Shown here in pieces: positions 53,910 through 63,531 of a stretch of DNA of 64,000 bases. A model generated the notes under the pieces. It did no database searches. It was not told where the DNA came from and saw only the letters and a program-made list of their open reading frames with translations. The DNA comes from Thereva unica (taxonomy: Eukaryota > Arthropoda > Insecta > Diptera > Therevidae), in NCBI GenBank assembly GCA_949987705.1, contig CATLJY010000286.1:1-64000 (forward strand), in the 5' to 3' direction. Every line of letters begins with the position of its first letter. Position 1 is the first letter of the stretch. The translations under genes and the position numbers were made by a program.

Positions 53910-55726
53910 TGTGGCCACTTTCCACATACAAGTAGCTAGCAATTATTTAGCTCAAAGCAAAGGTCCATATCCGTCTCGTTATCACTGTTCCGGAAGGACA
54001 GGATAACGAGCCCAGGCCAATTTACCAGATTCGTTCATTCACTCACAAGTGCTAAGGGAATCCAGTCGCCACCTGCCTCCTCGTCTGCGCTAGCAATTTC
54101 ACTAAAGAAAATACTCATTCCGTTAGAAGACGTAGAAATTTGGTGTGACACTTCCACAGGAAGGAATCGGCCATACGTACCCGAACCCATGCGCCGGATG
54201 ATTCTAAATTCGATACATCGGTTATCTCATCCGGGCATCCGCGCAACACGTAAGCTAATCACAACCAAATACTTCTGGCCCAAAATGAACCAGGATTGCA
54301 ACAACTGGACAAAAACCTGTATCCCGTGTCAAAAGGCCAAGACACATAAGCACACACAGTCCCCACATGGACAGTTTGCGGTACCTGACGCAAGATTTCA
54401 GCATGTCCACATGGACATAGTAGGTCCCTTACCGCAATCCCAGGGATATACATACCTCTTAACTTTAAGAGACCGTTTCTCCCGTTGGCCTGAGGTCACA
54501 CCTCTAAGAAACATGCTTGCAACCACAATTTCAAATGCTTTCCTACGCACCTGGATCGCACGCTATGGGGTACCCAGAACGCTCACCACGGATCAAGGAA
54601 CACAATTTGAGTCCACATTATTTAAAGAACTTACCAAACTACTGGGCTCTCACAGAGTTAGGACCACAACATACCACCCCCAGTCTAACGGTTTTATAGA
54701 GAGGTTCCATAGGCACCTTAAGGCTGCAAATAGAGCCACAGACGAGCCTAAAAAATGGTACGATAGCTTGCCATGGATTCTTTTAGGTATTCGAACTGCC
54801 CTTATGGAAGACCTGAATACATCCCCAGCGGAATTACTCTATGGACAAACGCTACGTTTACCAGGTGAACTGATGGTGAACGAAAATGACACAAACATAC
54901 AAATTTCCGCGCCGTTAGCTAAACAGATCCAAGAATCTATACGCAGAATCAAGCCACATAATTCCAGAACGCGAAAACAAAACCACATATTCGTGCCAAA
55001 GAAATGAATAATTGCACTCACGTTTTTATGCGCGATCCTATATTAAGGAATAGCTTATCGCCACCGTACACAGGGCCTTACCAAGTAGTTAAAAAATTTA
55101 TAAAGTATTTCATTATACTTATAGATGGAAAAAAAGAGAAAGTCAATATTGACAGATTAAAACCGGCTTTTGTTTTGAACCCAAATAGTCATTCAACAAC
55201 ACCGGATAGGAGAAAGAAAGTCACTTTTAACATTTGAATTCAGGTATGACTGCCTAAAATACCTTGTATGAAAGTTGAAACCGTAAAATTATTATAAGAA
55301 TAGCAATTATTTATGTCGATTATACTATGATGCTGTCAAATCATGCGAAATGTACTTATACTAAGTTTAGTATCTAAGATAAATCACAGATAGAATTGCA
55401 AAATTGGATTATTATAATTATTATAACTGAATTAATAGATGCACGTTAAATTTATAATCAAACATAATCAATAAGGTAGTTTTAAATAATTGAATTAAAA
55501 ATTATGTAAATTTTTTTTAACAGAGGGGGAGTCATGTGGCCACTTTCCACATACAAGTAGCTAGCAATTATTTAGCTCAAAGCAAAGGTCCATATCCGTC
55601 TCGTTATCACTGTTCCGGAAGGACAGGATAACGAGCCCAGGCCAATTTACCAGATTCGTTCATTCACTCACAAGTGCTAAGGGAATCCAGTCGCCACCTG
55701 CCTCCTCGTCTGCGCTAGCAATTTCA
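53910..55726 (+). mobile_element. Gypsy retrotransposon with large internal deletion
   Basis: Two apparently identical 192-bp LTRs (53910-54101, 55535-55726), beginning TGTGGCCACTT and ending AGCAATTTCA, enclose only the end of pol. A polypurine tract (AGAGGGGGAGTCA) precedes the 3' LTR. The 5' LTR joins directly to integrase-coding sequence, so primer site, gag, protease, RT and RNase H are gone. No 5-bp target duplication is seen. Confidence 0.88.
54102..55237 (+). pseudogene. Gypsy integrase (pol C-terminus)
   Basis: Begins mid-protein with DVEIWCDTSTGR, then the zinc-binding H/H and CIPCQKAKTHKH region. The catalytic core has MDIVGPLP (D), TLTTDQGTQFESTLF (D) and HPQSNGFIERFHRHLKAA (E), all present. 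A frame change occurs near 55005 (stop in PKK), after which the C-terminal chromatin-targeting/GPY-like part continues: PPYTGPYQVVKKF, VNIDRLKPAF. Style resembles the Mag or similar gypsy lineage found in insects. It lacks its own translation start because of the deletion. Confidence 0.85.
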
Positions 55727-56249
55727 ATAAATGTTAATATCATCCTAATAAGAAGCGTATCATTCATATTAGTGGCGTTGTGTTTTATTGTGTTTTGGAG
55801 TAGTGTAACAATAGGGCAACGCTACAATATCATATGTTGTTTTGAGTCGATGAAATTTTGACAGTTCTACGCGCGGTAAAGTTTCGCGAGTTCGAGCAGT
55901 GTTTTTTCGCGAATTTTACCTGTTCTCGGATTCATAGTGCTTTGTGTTTTATGTAGTTATTCATGTTAACTAGTGACTAAATTGTTGGTGAGTTTTTTTT
56001 ATTTGATTCCTTTGTAGCGCCTTGGGGTAAACAATATGTACAGACATTTTTGAAGGTACCTATAATTTTGAATAAGTGTTTTCTGTTAAAAAATTAGTTT
56101 TTGTTTTTCATTTATTTACAGTTTTTGAAGTAAACATTTTGGTTATATATTTCTTAAATCTAACCATCAGTAATTCTAAATTTAACAGTAAATGTTATAT
56201 ACTTTATATAAAACAGAAGTTATACGAATTTTTGTGTATTCATTTCAGA
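55727..56249. other. Gene-free stretch, possibly piggyBac 5' remnant
   Basis: Has a GTGAGT-type donor at 55988 and two TTTCAG/TTACAG acceptors (56121, 56249), suggesting leftover introns and untranslated exons of the piggyBac element. No start codon of a transposase found. Confidence 0.35.
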
Positions 56250-56758
56250 GGTACCTATACTTTTGCGGCTCACTGTACTTGATTTAGCAGCTAAAGACTC
56301 GTGGATTCTATACCAAAAAGTCACAGGGATAAAAATTTCTCGGAACGATTTTATCCATCGATTAGTGAGCGATCTACGTGCAGAGTATGTGAAAAAGAAA
56401 ACTACTTCAACTGCGACTCAAAGACTAGAAACTAATTCTGAAACGAGTGAACCATGTACTACAAACAATAAGAGGCGGCAATGTCAAGTAAATCATAACT
56501 GTAAAAAACATAAAACGCGTGAAAACTGCACAATCTGTAAAAAAGCTGTTTGTGGAAAATGTATAAAAAATTTAAAAAAAACTATTACTTGTTACAAATG
56601 TTACTCAGTTTAAGTGCTAAAACTGTTTATTATTAATAAAAAATAAATTGATACTATTTTTATTTTATTTTAATGCAATATATGACTGAATTTCTAGTAC
56701 GGTCAAATTGACCGCTGCGGTCTTTGAAGGTATAGTATGATGCCCGGTCCTTCTAGTG
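56250..56758 (+). pseudogene. piggyBac transposase C-terminus and element 3' end
   Basis: From about 56260 the frame reads LDLAAKDSWILYQKVTG and ISRNDFIHRLVSDL, the last part of the piggyBac RNase H-like domain. A cysteine-rich C-terminal domain follows: CQVNHNCKKHKTRENCTICK and CGKCIKN, ending YKCYSV at 56613. About 145 bp later the element ends with CCGGTCCTTCTAGTG directly before TTAA (56759-56762), the piggyBac target site. GGTCAAATTGACC (56701-56713) is a subterminal palindrome. The N-terminal and catalytic parts, and the left end, are missing. Confidence 0.8.
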
Positions 56759-56762
56759 TTAA

Positions 56763-57307
56763 ATAATAATATTAATTTGGTGTGCATAAATTGGCTGGAG
56801 TCGCAATATGAAAAAATTGGAGGAGAAAGGGTAATTGTTGAAATTGGCGAAGCCAAGATAGGCAAACGGAAATACAACAGAGGACGGGTGGTGGAGGGCA
56901 CGTGGATCTTGGGGGGCATAGAGCGTCGAAGCGGGCGAATTTTTATTGTTCCTGTCCCTGACAGAACCACAAGTACTACGCTGGAAATTATAAAAAACAA
57001 TATACTTCCTGGAAGTATAATAATTTCAGATATGTGGAGGGCGTACAACGTCCTAGAGAATGAAGGTTTTCGGGACTTAACCGTTAACCATTCTCAAAAT
57101 TTCGTTGACCCCGAAACCGGTAAGAAGTTTTAAATATTTATTTAATTGATATATTTAAAATATAAAATAATAGTAATATTAAAAATTTAACTATATCTAT
57201 TTTTGATTGCAGGCGCCCATACTCAAAATATCGGAAGGCTATGGCGGGAAGTACGCGCAAATATTCTGAGATTCGAAGCAAGGGAGGCGCATTTAAAGGG
57301 ATATTGA
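56763..57307 (+). pseudogene. Merlin (ISXO2-like) transposase, two catalytic residues lost
   Basis: Exon 1 (to 57119) has CINWLESQYEKIGGERVIVE, GKRKYNRGRVVEGTWILGGI, VPVPDRTTSTTLE, SIIISDMWRAYN (central D kept) and LTVNHSQNFVDPETG. A short intron (57120-57212) is flanked by GTAAGA and TTGCAG. Exon 2 reads AHTQNIGRLWREVRANILRF to a TGA at 57305. In Merlin proteins the first catalytic residue lies in VEIDES; here it is EIGEA (Asp to Gly, 56846-56848). The third lies in HTQNIE; here NIG (Glu to Gly, 57233-57235). The frame is otherwise open. The N-terminus abuts the piggyBac TTAA, which probably truncated it. Confidence 0.85.
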
Positions 57308-57849
57308 GCTGAATACGTTTTCAAAAGACGGACATCGTATAGTTAATTTTTTTTTACCTTGATTGGTAGTTGTACCCTCCCAATCAATATTAAAAGCCCC
57401 ACCCTATATTTTCAGGGCTACAAATAATCAAACAAAGAGTAAAATTCCTTTCAATTAATTATAATATTCCATTATATTTATGAGACATATTGATATAACT
57501 ATTTTTTCTTTGATTTCGACCAAATCAATAGTTATTTAAAAAATACTCGTTTTTCTAAAATTAGGAGCTCCGCAGGCGAATCTTAGCATTGGTAAACATG
57601 CGCAAGGAACAGGAATATCATGCAATTAGCGCTATTGTTGAACGTTCTACAAATCTATATCTATAAAAATCTCGTGTCACAGTGTTTGTTACCGTACTCC
57701 TCCGAAACGGGTTGACCAATTTGCATGAAATTTTTTGTGTATATTTGGTAGGTCTGAGAATAGGTCGTAGGCTATTTTTTATACCTTTAACCCAAAAAAC
57801 AGCTGCAAAATCCAAACAAAAATGGTAATTTTAGGAATTTTCACTTCAT

Positions 57850-57990
57850 TTTAGTTTCAATAGCTTCATGGCCTACCTATTGTTTGACAAATGTAAAATT
57901 GTCATTAAATTGAATCATTACATTTAATGAAAATTTCAAATTTACGCAGCTGTCAAACAATAGGTAGGCCATGACGCTATTGAAACTAAA
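57850..57990. repeat. 40-bp inverted repeat inside the Helitron
   Basis: Arms 57850-57889 and 57951-57990 (CCTACCTATTGTTTGACA core) pair with few mismatches around a 61-base loop. Confidence 0.85.
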
Positions 57991-58002
57991 ATGATCCATT
58001 GC

Positions 58003-59030
58003 GGCCGTCTCAAGAGGGCGGTGTACCACTTTTTTCACAGCCACCTCGACATGGGTATCAAATGAAAGGGTATGATAAGTAGAATACAATAAGCAATGTA
58101 GTATACAAAATATATCTTTAGATCCATGGCGGCCGTCTCAAGAGAGCGGGGTACCACTTTCTTCACAACCACCTCGACATGGGTATCAAATGAAAGGGTA
58201 TGATAAGTAGAATACAATAAGCAATGTAGTATACAAAATATATCTTTAGATCCATGGCGGCCGTCTCAAGAGGCCGGATTACCACTTTCTTCACAACCAC
58301 CTCAACATGGGTATCAAATGAAAGGGTATGTTAAGTAGAATATAATAAGCAATGTAGTATACAAAATATATCTTTAGATCCATGGCGGCCGTCTCAAGAG
58401 GGCGGGGTACCACTTTCTTCACAACCACCTCGACATGGGTATCAAATGAAAGGGTATGATAAGTAGAATACAATAAGCAATGTAGTATACAAAATATATC
58501 TTTAGATCCATGGCGGCCGTCTCAAGAGGCCGGATTACCACTTTCTTCACAACCACCTCAACATGGGTATCAAATGAAAGGGTATGTTAAGGAGAATACA
58601 ATAAGCAATGTAGTATACAAAATATGTCTTTAGATCCACGGCGGCCGTCTCAAGAGGGCGGGGTACCACTTTCTTCACAACCACCTCGACATGGGTATCA
58701 AATGAAAGGGTATGATAAGTAGAATACCATAAGCAATGTAGTATACAAAATATATCTTTAGATCCATGGCGGCCGTCTCAAGAGGCCGAATTACCACTTT
58801 CTTCACAACCACCTCGACATGGGTATCAAATGAAAGGGTATGATAAGTAGAATACAATAAGCAATGTAGTATACAAAATATATCTTTAGATCCATGGCGG
58901 CCGTCTAAAGAGGCCGGATTACCACTTTCTTCACAATCCCCTCAACATGGGTATCAAATGAAAGGGTATGATAAGTAGAATACAATAAGCAATGTAGTAG
59001 ACTCAATATACCGATTCATGGCGGCCGACG
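58003..59030 (+). repeat. 128-bp minisatellite with two-unit higher-order pattern
   Basis: GGCCGTCTCAAGAG recurs at 58003, 58131, 58259, 58387, 58515, 58643, 58771 and 58899, every 128 bp. A ninth, degenerate start is at 59023. Two variant types alternate: GGGCGGGGTACC with CTCGACATGG (58387, 58643) and GGCCGGATTACC with CTCAACATGG (58259, 58515). Later units mix the two. Short minus-strand open frames here are by-products. Confidence 0.93.
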
Positions 59031-59331
59031 CAAGACCCATGTTTTTTGAGGCATTTCATCTGTGTAAAATTCATATCTCGAAAAATATTAAGTTAATGGA
59101 TGGTTTTTATTGTTTACTATTGACTTATGGGTGCAGCGTAGGCGCACCGGGTCCCAGCTAGTCATCCTATATGTTCTTCTAAAACAAAAGTTATGCAGGA
59201 TAGTCTAGGAAGTACGTTGAAATAATTTAATATTACCGACTTCTGCCGTTTATTTACAAGAAGAGATAAAGGAAAGTCCTGAAGATAGCACCACCACAAC
59301 AGAAAAAGTACAACTAATTCCAGCTATATAA

Positions 59332-60994
59332 GTAGCATTAAATTTGAGGATAACAGAAATGATTCCAGTTGGGGGATGGATACCAACTGCAGAGTTGCTA
59401 GCCATTCTGCAAACTTTCGATTCGATATTTACGAACTGAATGAACCCACTATGAGGAATTTCATTTCAAGCAACACGATGTTGCCCTACAAACATCATGG
59501 CACGGATGCAAAAGCTTACCAGTTTTACAGCTTTTGCTGTATAGTCCAACATGCGAACTTCAACTGACGGAGATCCAAATATGGGACACTCTTTTACAAA
59601 TAGAACACCTATTTTGACTTAACAATTTTGATTGGTTCCAAAAAAATTTTTTAGAGTCTATTCTGAAAATAAACAGGCACATACACGAGGTTTTTGTTCA
59701 AAAAAAATTTTTCACGAAAATATGACCATTGTGAATTTCAATGCTTTATCCCATTTTGTTATATGTTAAATTCATTATCTCTGGTTCTACTGATGCTATC
59801 GCTACAATTTTTTTTTATTTTGAAGGTAATAATATCAGCTTTCAGTCACGTCAATATTGTACCTTCAACTGTAGTACCTTTTGAAATAATAACAATTTAA
59901 TTATTTAAATAATTATTGTAACGGTCAGTTTTGCTCAAAAATCTCTAAATAATTACTTGACTAAAAATCACTGTCGAGAATGAAATTCAGAAGTTGTTCG
60001 AAACCAAAAAGTAGGCGGGGAAAATAAAACAAAAATAGGAAAGAAAAATTTAGTAGTCAGGCTGGGAAGGAAAAAGTTTTGGTCGGCTCCGGCAGTCTGT
60101 CAGGGATAGGAGAAAAAAAAACATCAACCCGGAGAGCCTGCAGTTTCGTGCATAAATATAAAAATAAATATATATAAAAATAAATATACCAAGTTGGTTG
60201 TCCACATCGGTAAAGGTTAACTCCAGTTTAGTCCGATTGGTCCAGAAAAACTTCCGGAGAAGCTGACGTTAAAAGAGGAAATCAGCCTCATCGTAATTCT
60301 TCATCTTTTGCTGGAAGCTGATTTTAGAAGAGGGAAATCAGCCTTATCGTAATTCTTCAACTTTTGCATCTGGATGACGACTTTTCCAATTGGCTGAAGG
60401 AAGTGCATCTGGAGGAAGACAGTAATATTGGGTTCTAACCAATTACATCTGTGCGAGGTCACCGTTCCCTGGAAGGAACAACGCATATTTGGAAGGACCG
60501 ATACCCCACACGAAAGTAGGTACATTTTTAATAACTGTGTTAGCTACGTGGTTAGCTTAAGGTGTGAATGGCAACCAGCCGAAGGCGAACTCCTCGAACT
60601 AGTACAACTAGCGGATCCTGAAGGACCGGTAGTAAAGCCAGCCGCTCCTGGGGACACCCTCAAGAAGTATAGGCGACTGCCAATCAGCATTGGTAAATGG
60701 GTTGCACCACAGCAATACAGCTTTATTTTATTTGTGTTCTTGCATTAAGACAATGACAGATTGAAATTTTCTTGATTATACTTTAATTTAATTTTTTTAT
60801 GAAAAAGACGTATGCGATATGAATTGATTTGAAAAATGAGCATAAGAAAAACAAATTAAAAACAAACATACACACACCAAAGAAACGAAAACTATTGTTC
60901 ATGCTTTAATTCATTAATTTAATTTATTAATATGCAATAATTTTAAGGGCAGTTATTATTAATTTTTAATCTTGTTTATAAATGGTTGTAAATT
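59332..60994. other. Gene-free stretch with a short internal duplication
   Basis: No recognisable gene. GAAGCTGA.....TTA.AAGAGG followed by AAATCAGCC and ATCGTAATTCTTCA occurs twice (60259-60305 and 60314-60362). ATA-rich tract near 60150-60190. Confidence 0.5.
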
Positions 60995-61665
60995 TGGCGG
61001 CTCCTTGTTAGAGCCATATTTTGGCATTCTTGTGTTGGATATTCTTGGAGTTGGTTCCGATAGTTTGGTGTTCCGTTAAGTTACACGGGCCTTTGTAGCA
61101 TCGTTTGTACAAAGCGAGGAGTATTGGCCAGTACTGCGCGCTTTATTGTTGTCCTTCAAACATATGTACCTAAAATAACGTAATACTTATGTTTTGAATT
61201 TGGTCAGTTAATTGTTGGTATTTGACACGGGCAGCTAATCATTGTCGTGGTTGTTAAGTTTTCAATGTAATGTTGGTGTTGATGTTTACAGATTTATTAA
61301 AGGATTGTAAATACTAGAATGTCCAGGTGGTAATTTTTTTTGGTGGAATGGTTGAGGGGGGGGTCATTCCTTTTCAGGGCATGACGAGGCACAGGCGATG
61401 ACCGTGGAAGGATGGAGGCGGAATTCAAGGTTGCACAGGCACAGGTAAGTGGTGAACCAGGATAGGTATAGGCCCGGCCACACACCCCACGACTCCCCGG
61501 CGAGCTAGATAACTCCGTGTGGCCGGCGTAGGAGTTCCGGAAGTTAGTTTCCTTTCTTATGTATGGTATTGGCTCCTTGGTCATGCTTTTCCGGGCTTAT
61601 GGCTAAGGGGGTAATATCTCGCATAAGTGGCGCCCACTATTTTATCGCGCCATTATGCTATTACA
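60995..61665 (-). repeat. Solo-LTR-like dispersed repeat, copy 2
   Basis: Homologous to 20660-21396 and in the same orientation. It shares the CCGGCCACAC/GTGTGGCCGG hairpin (61473-61526), GGGGGTAATA and GTGGCGCCCA blocks. On the minus strand it begins TGTAATAGC and ends GAGCCGCCA. The two copies differ by many substitutions and indels, so they are not recent duplicates. Confidence 0.6.
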
Positions 61666-62343
61666 TTATTTAACGAAATTGATTTAAAAAAACAATGTTA
61701 CTATTACTAGGCCTGCAGCGAATCCCCAATAAGTGCTCTAGAAATGAAAAAAGTGATGGAAATGAGATAACCGGTTGAGACTAATACCAATCGATAGAGG
61801 ATGGAAAAACGCATCTACAGTTGATTTTGACCGAAGTTTGGACATGGCCAACATAGAAAAAAATCATGAAAATACCTCTTTTTCGTAAGTGCGGTTTGAA
61901 CGAAATTTTCACTTTATCTCGCCATATCTCAGTTGATATTACAGATATCAATTTCAAATTTGAACATAGTCTAGTTTGACTAATTCCCTAAATATAAAAC
62001 TTTAACCGAACTGGTTACAAAACAAAATTGCGAATGTTTAAAAAATTTCCAACAGATTCGTGAGACTTATTTTTCTAATCAAAAAGTTGTGTTATAGATT
62101 TTTGAAATTCGCTTTTTTGGCTAAACTACATTGTAGCCAAATACTTAAGGCAGTTTTCTGTAAATTTTCAGATAAAAATGTCCTCCGGTTCAAAAGTTAC
62201 ATTGAATTGTGGTAACCCTGCGATCTTGAAATTCCCTGGCATCCTTCCCCTCTCCATTGATATATTTGCCATCGCTCTAGCTTGTTTAGTTCGCCTGCTC
62301 TGTCGTGTTGAGTAAACGTGTGTTCGTGGTGCTCGTCACGAAA
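61666..62343. other. Gene-free stretch before the mariner fragment
   Basis: Non-coding. The last 60 bases may be the mariner 5' UTR. Confidence 0.45.
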
Positions 62344-62670
62344 ATGGAAAAACGAAATCAAGAACAACGCATCGCGATAAAATTTTGCGTCAAATTGGGC
62401 GAAACAGCTTCAGAAACGATCGAACGATCAAGCAGCGTGGGATCGTTTCCACTTTTTCCAAACGCCGATCTTCACGGATCAGGGCGCGCACACGCTGCGC
62501 ATTCGTGTCAGTCCGCACCTCGACTGGTCTCCCGCTCCGCACCTCGTCTTCCACGCTTTCACGCCCCTCCTTAAACTCTATATGCCATCGAAACACCTGG
62601 GCACGACTAAGAGCACTATCACCATGCACTTTTACAATTTTAGGGTACGTTTCCGAAGCTGTTTGCCGCA
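62344..62670 (+). pseudogene. mariner transposase fragment with internal inversion
   Basis: The plus strand 62344-62426 encodes the mariner N-terminus MEKRNQEQRIAIKFCVKLGE and ASET. Immediately after, the minus strand (62670 down to about 62455) encodes the next part of the same domain: TASETYPKIVK, HGDSALSRAQVFRWHIEFKE, ESVEDEVRSGRP, RALIREDRR. This is the helix-turn-helix DNA-binding region of a Tc1/mariner transposase. The two pieces face each other, so the second was inverted. No catalytic domain is present. Confidence 0.8.
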
Positions 62671-62830
62671 GTGTTCCAGTGTCTCGAATTTACTTGAACG
62701 TTGGATTTCCTTACAAGATTTTGTGAAGAACGCTCGAGTGATGAGACTTCTTTTTTCAGGAAATCGAGGATTTTACGTAACCTTTCACTGCCAACACTAA
62801 CTTGAGAATCTTCACTATTTGCCAAGGAGT

Positions 62831-63165
62831 TCATGTCAGCCGACCAGAACTTGCATCTTTCCCATTTTGCTCTCGCTCTGAATGGGGTCGATAAAATTCC
62901 ATAACCAAATCTCTAGGCAAACACTTTAATATAATTGTTCTTAACATAATCCAATATTGCGTAGCGGGAACGCCTAACACTGTAAGAGACTTTGTATGTG
63001 TGGTTACTGAGTTGTATAGTTTACGCAGATTAATGATATCAGAACGGGTCGACACTTGCGGAAGAGACATGAGTTGTTGTATTGTATAATCAATAAATTT
63101 TCGTTGTCGCCATATTCTTCGAGCAACATAGAAATTGCCGCATCATAGTTTGCATCTGTAGGACA
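62831..63165 (-). pseudogene. BEL/Pao gag fragment
   Basis: Minus-strand frames NYDAAISMLLEEYGDNENLL and, after one frameshift near 63070, MSLPQVSTRSDIINLRKLYN, LTVLGVPATQYWIMLRTIIL and CLPRDLVMEFYR. This is the DUF1759 Pao gag core, the same domain type as residues 130-290 of the first BEL element but divergent from it. An isolated fragment without LTRs. Confidence 0.75.
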
Positions 63166-63185
63166 GCGTTGCCAACTCTATTTCT

Positions 63186-63263
63186 TTTGACGTGACAACG
63201 TCTATTAAATCGGTTTAAGATAGGACGCGCGTGTAAAAATGTTCCGCACAATGTCCCGCACAC
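63186..63263 (+). repeat. Dispersed repeat unit, copy 1
   Basis: TGACGTGACAACGTCTATTA through GCGCGTGT and CCCGCACACAAAA. Repeated at 63371-63447. Together the two copies flank the inverted-repeat arm at 63264-63350. Confidence 0.85.
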
Positions 63264-63350
63264 AAAAAAAAATCATATCTCCGCCCCCATACATGTTAGG
63301 GGGGTGGTTAATGGCTCAAAATGTTCGTTAATTTATCCTCTACACGGGAA
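63264..63350 (-). repeat. Right arm of a distant inverted repeat pair
   Basis: Reverse complement of 5-93, with the CCCCCATACATGTTAGGGGG core. It lies between two direct copies of another repeat. Confidence 0.75.
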
Positions 63351-63370
63351 AAATACATTCATTCACCTTA

Positions 63371-63531
63371 TTGACGTGACAACGTCTATTAAATCGGTTT
63401 AAGATAGGACGCGCGTGTGAAAATGTCCCGCACACAAAAAAAATTTTATATATAATTTATTAATTGAGAAAATAATACAAAACGTAATAACAGACGTTGT
63501 CACGTTCAAATTAATAGACGTTGTCACGTTA
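63371..63531. repeat. Repeat unit copy 2, with inverted ends (MITE-like)
   Basis: The left end GACGTGACAACGTCTATTAA is matched inverted by TTAATAGACGTTGTCACGTT (63511-63530). A second inverted copy of AGACGTTGTCACGTT is at 63492-63506. GACGT-GACA-ACGTC is itself palindromic. Possibly a short foldback transposon. Confidence 0.6.

Larger units (their letters stand above)
57654..59161 (+). mobile_element. Non-autonomous Helitron carrying a minisatellite
   Basis: Begins TC (TCTATATCTATAAAAATCTC at 57654) and ends CTAG (59158-59161), inserted between A (57653) and T (59162) with no target duplication, as Helitrons do. A short GTGC/GCAC hairpin lies about 10 bases before the CTAG. It encodes no Rep/helicase. 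The interior holds a 40-bp inverted repeat (57850-57889 with 57951-57990) and a 128-bp tandem array. Confidence 0.88.
57565..59331 (+). pseudogene. Exon-like frame split by a Helitron (unidentified gene)
   Basis: After an acceptor-like TTCTAAAATTAG, the stretch 57565-57653 reads ELRRRILALVNMRKEQEYHA. It continues directly after the Helitron as ERSTN-HPICSSKTKVMQ (59162 on), the frame being restored at the A/T insertion point. A possible 49-bp intron (59212-59260) leads to KEIKESPEDSTTTTEKVQ, ending TAA at 59329. No domain recognised. The open frame on both sides of the insert argues it was coding before the insertion, but the exon borders are guesses. Confidence 0.35.

Noticed and set aside
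58003..59030. A CRISPR-like array or a repeated small protein on the minus strand
   Set aside because: Units are contiguous 128-bp repeats without unique spacers, inside a Helitron. The roughly 60-residue frames arise because the same sequence repeats in different phases.
1..63350. A single giant transposon with terminal inverted repeats
   Set aside because: Shared sequence is under 100 bp, and the interior consists of independent nested elements with their own boundaries.
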